Below are positions 57,076 to 64,000 of a stretch of 64,000 nt of DNA, piece by piece. The DNA is from Hibiscus mutabilis (lineage: Eukaryota; Streptophyta; Magnoliopsida; Malvales; Malvaceae), in contig CM033745.1 of NCBI GenBank assembly GCA_019671005.1, forward strand, positions 372,001-436,000, written 5' to 3'. The notes below the pieces were generated by a model. It was not told where the DNA came from. It ran no database searches and was given only the letters and a program-made list of their open reading frames with translations. How positions within the stretch are numbered: the first letter of the stretch is position 1; every line of letters starts with the position of its first letter. The translations under genes were made by a program, and so were the position numbers.

Positions 57076-57742
57076 CGGCTAATTCCTTTCAAGTCGGCAA
57101 TTGTCCACCCTATTGCCTTTTTATGTAGCTTCAACATGTTGATTAGCTTCTTTTCCTCGCTCAGGCTGTAACTTAGAGGAAATAATTACGGTAATGTATT
57201 ATCGATCCCTAAGTATACATATTTTAGTTGATCCGCAATTGTTTCAACTCAAGAATTGGTGGATTTTCGATGAGGGTTTTTCGATCTTACCTTCCTTACC
57301 CGAGTAGTCCAAAGGTTCAAAGTATGTACCTGGTCGATTTACTAGCCAATTTACCTCTTCCTGTTGTTCCTCATCGACCGCTCTTCATTCTCCTCGTGTT
57401 CCTCTTGATCAAGAATGTAGTTGCCGAGGCAACTAAATTCCTCATCGGTTAAACTCTGCCGTGGCATGAAGTAGTTGGCATTCTTCTCGGATCATCGGCA
57501 TGCCTTAGTGTTTGGAATACATTTAGTTTTACCTGCTGGTCATTCACCCTCATTGTGAGTTCTCCTTTTCAACGCCGATCAAGGTTCTCCCGCCGCTAGG
57601 AATGGTCTCCCGAGAATGATAGGTGCATGCTCATCCGCTTCACAATCCAAAACAATAAAGTCACGGGAAAAATGAATTTATCAACTTTTACCAAGATGTC
57701 CTCGATTTTTCCCTCGGATGCACATAGGATCTGCTCGGCTAG

Positions 57743-58387
57743 CTAGCAAAGATAATCATTGTAGGTCTTGCCTTCCCGATTCCTAGTTTCGAAAACCGAT
57801 TTAGGCATCAAGTTTATGCTAGCCCCTAGGTCGCATAGTGCTTTCCCGACATAGTGATTTCCAATAGAACAGGTATTGTGAAACTTCCGGGATCCTTCAA
57901 CTTGGGCGGCATGCGATTGTGCAACATTGCCATGCATCCCTCTGTCAGCGCAAATCGTTTCAAACTCTCCTAGCCTTGTTCTCTTGGACACAATGTCTTT
58001 AAGAAACTTGGCATAGTTTGGCATTTGTTCAATTGCTTCCACCAATGGCAAGTTGATGTGGACTTGCTTTAAGATATCAAGAAACTTCTTGAATTGGTAT
58101 TCTTGCTTTTGTCGCTTCAATCTTTGTGGGAATGGTGGTGGAAGTCGGATATCTTCTATCCTTTCATTGGTTTGAAACCTGATTGACGGCATTACGGGAC
58201 ATCCGAGTTGCCGATGCGTTACCAACCGGGTTGCCGAGGCGTGCTTATCGCAAGTTGCCGAGGCGTCACCGGCTGCCGCAGCAATTCCCGGTTCAAAGAT
58301 CCGAGACTTTGCCGCTAGGTTCGCCTTGATCTTTTTGTGGAGTTTTGTTTGACGAGCGGGTTTGAACCTCTCTAAGTTGTTGGCCAC
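57743..58387 (-). pseudogene. Gag C-terminus and protease, copy A
   Basis: A 214-codon open stretch joins the gag tail (AAGDASATCDKHASAT) to PPPFPQRLKRQKQEYQFKKF and the protease signature ALCDLGASINLMPKSVF. It is longer than in copy B because the break between the two is absent here. Confidence 0.8.
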
Positions 58388-59860
58388 TTCGGTGGTGATT
58401 GCCTTACATTGCTCATGGCCGCCCTCTTGCGACTTCAGATCGCTAGGTAAACCTCCTTGTGGTCTAGTGTTGATTTTTGAGCAAACTGTCCGACTTGATT
58501 TTCCAATGATTTGATTGCCGCCTCTTGGTTTTGCAATCTCATCTCGGTCCTGTTAATAAAAGCATCGATTCTTTTTATGAAATTACTATTCTCAGCCATA
58601 TAAGATTCAGTTTTCATCATAAAAGCATTTAGAGAATTTTCCAAAGAACTAGATGTTGTCGGTTGTTGCCGCGGCATCCGCTGCCGTGGCATATTCTCGC
58701 CGAATCCCGATGCTTGTGCATTCTGATTGTTCTGGTTTAGAGCATTGTTGGGATTACTCCATGAAAAATTCGGTGCTTCTTCCAAGCTGGATTGTATGTA
58801 TTTGACATCATGTTGTTGCCCCGATTGTAATTCCCCACATAGAAGCTAGATTCCGGATTCTGCATACATTCAGAAGAATTATGGTTATCACCACATAACT
58901 CACAAAAAGAATCCATTACCTTGACTTCATGTGTGTTGTTTGGTTTTTGCATGTTCGGACCATCTTGGTTAAAGCGGCCAATTGTGCCGAAATTGAATCG
59001 ATGATCCTAGTTCATGTATTGTGGCTTGGCGTCTAACTCCTCCTCTTCTAGTAGATGGGAATTGATAGTCATTCTTGGCCAGCTGTTAAAATTTGCATTG
59101 CTTCCTCCGGCGACTTATCTAAGAGTATGCCGTTTGCCGAGGCATCTAGCATCATCCTTGTTGGTGTATTCACGGCGTTGTAAAACATTGTCACTTGAGT
59201 CCACACCGGGAATCCGTGTAGAGGACATTTGTGTAGAAGTTCTCTATATCGCTCCCAAGCCTCGTACATGGATTCATCATCCGCTGCCGCCGAAAAGAAG
59301 TAATGTGTCGTTCTACGAAGCTTATCGATTAAATTTGTAGGATTAAATCTAGCAAGGAAATCACGACAAAGATCAGTCCAAGATGCTATGGATCCGGCAG
59401 AATGCTATTTAGCCATGCTTTCGCCTATCCTCGGTGAATAGGGGAATAATCTTAATCGTAAGACATCGGGGTGACTCCGTGTATCTTGAACGAGTTGCAA
59501 ATCTCGAGGAAAGATTTCAGATGTTGTCGTGCATCTTCGATTCTTTGAGCCGCCAAATTGACCTATTGTGTTGATCATATTAAACATTACCGGTTTCAAC
59601 TCAAAGTGGTCGGCTTCAATTTCGGGTGCGACAACTCCCGGGTTGAGTCCATCAAGATCTTCTTCAAGATAGTCTCGAATCGCTTACTTTTTAGTGCAAG
59701 AATCACTCCTCCCCGCCGAACATCTTGATTAATATTGCCGTCTTGATTTGCCATTGCTTCTCTTATCCTTCGTCTAAGTCTTTGTAAGGTTCGTTCGATT
59801 TACGGATCAAAGGGATATTCGGTGAAGTCGGTCTCGCCTACGTCATATACCAATGCAAAA
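58388..59860 (-). pseudogene. Gag of Athila-like element, copy A
   Basis: Fragments in three frames: MFNMINTIGQFGG (59405-59599), MYEAWERYRELLHKCPLH (59069-59269), a clear CCHC-like knuckle CELCGDNHNSSEC (58737-58952), then EENMPRQ-type repeats and MRLQNQEAAIKSLENQVGQF (58435-58785). Confidence 0.8.
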
Positions 59861-59968
59861 CCAAAGTTTGTTAGCCCTTTGAATTTTAAACAAGAAAAAT
59901 AAAAAGAATGTGCAAGAAAATAAAAACAAAGTCGCTATTGCCAATCCCGACAACGGCGCCAAAAAACT

Positions 59969-61486
59969 TGTTGCGCGTAATAAGTGCTACGCAAATGTGC
60001 AAGTATACACGTCGCAAGTTATAGTATAAAAGATATCGTCTCCACGAGGATTGGTGCCACTTCAAGAATCTAGTCTCTTGTACTTTGTAAAAGTAAAAAC
60101 ACAAGTAAAGGATTATCAAGTTTAACTAATTACTAATCTAGAAAGCAATAAAATAAAATAAAAGATGAATTCAATTGAGAGAGATAGGCTAGGTTATCGT
60201 GAGTTGAGGTGTGATAGCCGATTGGATTGTCTTGGTAAAAGAGTGCATGGGCAACTCAGGTTGCCGTGGCGACTTGCTGTGGGGTTGCCTTGGCAACTAA
60301 TTGATGGTTGCTTGGGCGACTAGTTGGGCAACTACTTGGGCGATCGGGCAGCAACTTCAAGGTTCGGCGGAGCGTTCTTCAATGGTTTCTTCTTATCCCT
60401 AAGTCGAAACTCTAGCTACTTGTGCATGCCTTGATAATACATCCTGCGTGAATCAAGGGTGAACAACAACCAATCTTGCGCTCCTCTTAGCCGTTGAAAT
60501 CCTTAACTTATTCCTAAGCCGGATTAATCTTCACCATCATTGGATTGCATAAAGATCATATTCATTCGTTTCTTGAATCTAACTCTCCCGATATTAGATA
60601 AATGGATGAAATCACGAGATCCTCTCCCAATTCACTCGCAAACAATAATAAGAATCAAGAATGAATAAACCTTGAAATAGAAAAGTGCAAACTCTTATTA
60701 CCTAAACAAAAACCAATAGTTTCTCACAACCACAAAACACAATAACCATAGCCAAGTAAATTTAGTTCATGGCTAGGTTCCAAAGAAACACAAGATAATT
60801 AATCCCTAGCATGAACCCAATCGAACAAAGATGAAGGAAGAGGCTTGTCGAAATCCTCCTTGCCCTTGATGCTTGTCGAAAATTCTCTCCTCTTGCCCTA
60901 CTTGGACTTGCCGAAATTTCCCTCTTGCTCTCTCTATTCATCTTGTCGAAATCTCCTTGGTATTTATAGGGCTAGGCCAAAGTCCTTCTTTGAGGAGGAG
61001 TTTGAGTTGGAATTAAATTATCTTTAAAGAATATAATTCTTTATTATAATTTTATTCCTATTAGAACTTCTCCTATCCTCTTGGAATTTAATTCTTCTTT
61101 AATCTCTGCATGGCAATCAAATTCCTTTGGGCTTGGGCCTTGCTCCATGTCATCTTGGGCTTGTAAAGTCATGAATTTCGACATCCATATTGCTTTTGGT
61201 CTTTGTCGACAAATGCCATGGCAACTAGCTCGGCGTCTCCTTCATGCACTGCCCTGGCAACTAGCTTGGCATTGCTTTGGCAAGTGATCCTGCACATACA
61301 CACACAAAAACACACCAAAGCAGCATCTATTTCCACAAAAATCACCAAGTTATGTAATCAAGTTCAACGTTTGAAGGAAACATGGATTAATGCATGAATG
61401 ACTAACTATGCAACTAATATGAGCCTAAGTCTAACAGTAATATGAGTAAAAAGGGTAAGAAAAATAGTACTTTTGAACACTTATCA
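59969..61486 (-). repeat. LTR 3 (right, 5' LTR) of the Athila-like array
   Basis: About 1518 bases, TG...CA ends. TATA box at 60961-60969, about 520 bases from the outer end. The outer TG at 61485-61486 abuts ISS1 exon sequence AAGGAAAG directly. Confidence 0.88.
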
Positions 61487-61616
61487 CTTTCCTTATCAAT
61501 GCTTCTCTAAGTTTAGGAAGACCGTCATCAGCACCATAACAACTAACTGAAGGCTCCTCTACAAGTTCTTTGACCTTATCCAATGCCTGTTTGGGTGGTT
61601 TCCAGTATACCACTCC

Positions 61617-62867
61617 CTACAATCATTTCAACGAGAAAAGTTAGAAATTTAGCACAATTACCATAACAGACTTTCAATAAAACAAATCAAATTCAGCCAA
61701 ATGCAACCATGGGCAAGCCAATTTAATAACAAATGCAAATTTAATCAAAGCTATGACACAATTTTCTGAATGAACAAGTCCAGAAGGGAATCAAAAACCA
61801 TATGCTGATTTTAAATTGCAATTACTTTCTATGTTACCCAGACTTAGGTGAGTGTCAAATGTAGTTGTGTGTCCAATACGGTTATGCTCAATTTCTTTGA
61901 AGTTTTTTTCATAGATTTGGAAGACAGTAACCGAATACCATGTCTGAAAATGTGTCAAACACAGCTGCTTGACAAGGTTACTTAAAGGGAAATGAAGAAT
62001 CTGTATATAACATAGACTGCTTTACGCCCTTTCAGCAAAATCCAAAGTGACAAGTACGAACTTTGGTCTAGGTGGTCGAAAACTTGACTCGACTCAAATT
62101 TTTTAAACTCGACTCGAACCGAAAAATTTTTAAATAAAGATTGAGTTGTAAAATATGATACGTTAACCCGATTAACTCAAAACTTTTTACTCGACTCGAT
62201 CGAACGCTCACCCTTATTTGTGATTGTCGAGTAGTGTGCTTTGTCTTTTTTTGAGCAAATATGTGCTTTGTCTTATTATATGTCATAGCGTATTTCAATT
62301 GATTTTTATATTACATATTTAAAATTACTTCTTCCGTTATATCTAAAATGTCTCTTTTAGTTTTTAAAATTATTTTATTCAATATGTTCTATTAAAAAAA
62401 GTCAAAAGATAACAACATTTATAATTCTTTTTTAGCCTTTACACATTTCATCTTGTTAAGCGGTGTAAAAGTGATAAAAAAAATGTTTTAAATGATAGCA
62501 TAAAATTTAGTGCGAAATTTTTGGCTGAATTTTTGGCAAAACTTTTTATGTTAAAACTTTGAACCAAAATTTTAGTGAAATTTAATTTGGCGCCAACTAT
62601 TTAGCTGGGTTAAATTCTTTCTTTTGATTGTTTCCCGCTATATACAATAGCTTAACATTTTAGGGGATAATTTTGTTATTTATTTTATTTTATGTCAAAT
62701 TGACATCCTAAAATTGTGCTTGATCAATAACGGACAAAGAACATGAGACATAGGGAGTATTATTTTGAAGTTTTGGATTCGCAATGAATTCAGAGCCTCG
62801 AAAAATGATAGCACTAATTAATTGTTTTTAGATTTTGTGGGATAAATTGGGTAAACTACACGAAATG
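61617..62867. other. ISS1 upstream intron or flank
   Basis: Preceding ISS1 intron DNA, then a stretch (62090-62200) with repeated CTCGACTCGA-like words, a dispersed repeat. The ISS1 first exon is not found. Confidence 0.45.
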
Positions 62868-64000
62868 TCACTAAACTTTAATTATTGTATCAAAAATACT
62901 GTTGAACTATAAAATAATTTTATTATACCACTAAACTTTATTTTTTGTTATTATCATGTCACTCGGTCGTTAAACTGTAATGGAGCGTTAAATGCAAAAC
63001 GACATTATTTTGGTATAGTTGCTTTGATGCCTAAGATAGGCCAAAACGACGTCGTTTTATTAGAAAAAAAAGAGAAAAAATTGAATTTAAGGAGGCTTAA
63101 ACCAAGAACCTCTAGGATGAAATGTTTACACCAAACCATCAAACCAACCATATTAACTTAATATAATCCTAACGAAAATAACATATAAATAATACTGCAA
63201 TTGAACTTAATTTGATTTATCTCATGATATAATTTTATAATATTTACAATATAATTTTATAATATAATTTGATTTATCCTAACTTTATAATATTTATAAT
63301 TTATATTACAAACCTAAAATATTATTCATAATATATACAACTAAACCCCAAACCTTAAACCATACATGTAACTAACTAAACTACAAACCTTAAATATATA
63401 TATATAATTAAATTTAAAACCCCAAACTCTAAACCCTAAACATATATAACTAAATCATAAATCCCAAAACATTAAAATTAAAATATTATTTATAATCTAT
63501 ATTAAGATTTGTAATATAAATTATAAGTAATATTTTAGTTTTAGGGGTTGAGCTTTAGGGTTTATGATTTAGGATTTAGTTATATATATAGGGTTTGGGG
63601 TTTGGGGCTGGGACTATGGTTTAGGGTTTATGATTTAAGATTTAGTTATATATATGGTTTAGGGTTTGAGGTTTAGTTACATATATGGCTCATGGTTTGG
63701 GGCTTAGGATTTAGTTATATATTATAAATAATATTTTAGTTTTATAATATAAATTATAAATAATATTTATTTATAAAGTTAATATATTTATAAAATTATA
63801 GTTTTATACTATAAAATTATATCAAGAAATAAATAAAATTAAGTTCAACTGTAATATTATTTATATACTATTTGCGTTAGGATTATATCATGTCTTTAAA
63901 TTGGTCTGGTGGTATAATAGTAGCAAAAAAAAAAAAAATTCAGTGGTACAATAGTATCATTTTATAGTTCAGTAATATTTTTGATACAAATATTAAAGTT
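62868..64000. repeat. Large inverted repeat with telomere-like core, running off the window
   Basis: The left arm starts CTAAACTTTAATTATTGTATC, and the window end (64000 backwards) reads AACTTTAATATTTGTATC. Both continue with CAAAAATA(C/T)T...GAACTATAAAAT, ATAATCCTAACG...AAATAA and AACTTAATTT...TTATCT. The centre is near 63480-63500, with CCCTAAA-like words to its left and TTTAGGG-like words to its right. The left arm has about 200 extra bases (62960-63110). Confidence 0.7.

Larger units (their letters stand above)
53008..59968 (-). mobile_element. Athila-like Ty3/gypsy internal region, copy A (right)
   Basis: About 6.96 kb between LTR 2 and LTR 3, in the same orientation and order as copy B. 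It is nearly identical apart from many 1-4-base indels and few substitutions by eye. The PBS at 59941-59961 reads TGGCGCCGTTGTCGGGATTGG. The gag start is broken (ATGACGTAG near 59845). Confidence 0.88.
39758..61616 (-). pseudogene. ISS1: Aromatic aminotransferase ISS1 (VAS1), split by a 19-kb retrotransposon intron
   Basis: Minus-strand exons: 61488-61616 (GVVYWKPPKQALDKVKELVE), 42141-42200 (LRQENNLHKSSVMVTAGANQ), 41654-41810, 41249-41355, 40963-41021, 40299-40407 and 39758-40211. All junction phases agree. Class-I PLP aminotransferase features: APYYFNAYMSFQM, VNPGNPSGTYIPEPL, VVDNTY, and the Schiff-base lysine in FSFSKAYGMMGWRVGY. The Arabidopsis homologue (At1g80360, from memory) uses methionine as amino donor and links auxin and ethylene metabolism. 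Problems: (1) one extra base near 40123 (ATTTCCACAGCG) shifts the frame before the last 110 residues; (2) the first exon, about 38 residues ending AQ, is not found up to 64000; (3) the intron after LREALIRK holds two retrotransposons; (4) the donor after PEPLLK is GTCTCT in a microsatellite. Expression of a normal protein is doubtful. Confidence 0.85.

Noticed and set aside
43168..61486. Intact, potentially mobile Athila element
   Set aside because: Every gag and pol module in both copies has frame breaks and one LTR is truncated.

Overview
The window is nuclear DNA of a flowering plant. Genes have short exons with GT-AG (once GC-AG) introns, the DNA between them is very AT-rich, and the families are plant-specific (ATS3, Gag1-like clamp, uclacyanin, DUF4220/DUF594, ISS1). 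Protein similarity and repeat style suggest a eudicot, plausibly Malvaceae such as cotton; that is an inference, not a proven identification. There are no bacterial features, CRISPR arrays or rRNA genes.

Region 1-8 kb: a telomere-like foldback, an intact MAPK-substrate (MASS-type) gene at 1527-1895 (+), a block of degenerate TTTAGGG/CCCTAAA DNA, a broken SEC11 signal peptidase gene (-), and a three-exon ATS3-like gene (-). Region 7.5-10.6 kb: remains of non-LTR (LINE) elements on the minus strand. Region 12-15.6 kb: a cluster of foldback structures. One of them (14361-15583) has long inverted ends and carries exon fragments that look like a plastid dicarboxylate translocator and a BAG-domain co-chaperone, so it resembles a gene-capturing (Pack-type) transposon.

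Region 16-32 kb is the gene-rich part, all on the plus strand: a small single-pass membrane protein, a Gag1-like clamp protein with a split N-terminal acylation motif, an organellar Hsp20 with a damaged presequence, an MBD10/11-like methyl-CpG-binding protein, and a uclacyanin with a frameshift in its signal peptide. Region 32-37 kb is tandemly duplicated AT-rich DNA with a clean 182-bp hAT-type MITE flanked by a perfect 8-bp target duplication. A DUF4220/DUF594 gene at 37185-39230 (+) has two frameshifts.

Region 39.7-61.6 kb is an ISS1-type aromatic aminotransferase gene on the minus strand. One of its introns has been expanded to about 19 kb by two Athila-like Ty3/gypsy elements in head-to-tail tandem that share a middle LTR (LTR-internal-LTR-internal-truncated LTR). 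The right edge of the array falls exactly at the 5' splice site of that intron, where the LTR terminal TG supplies the T of the GT donor. Both copies of the element are full of small indels and cannot encode an intact polyprotein. They contain unusual non-coding structure: a duplicated polypurine-tract-plus-hairpin module, four CTAGAG/CTCTAG hairpins in a row, and about twenty dispersed copies per element of a GCCNNGGC palindrome lying in several reading frames and in the LTRs. The window ends in another large inverted repeat (62868-64000+).

Many single-base indels in otherwise well-conserved genes (ISS1, uclacyanin, DUF594, Hsp20) mean that either this haplotype is decaying or the assembly carries uncorrected indels; the sequence alone cannot tell which.
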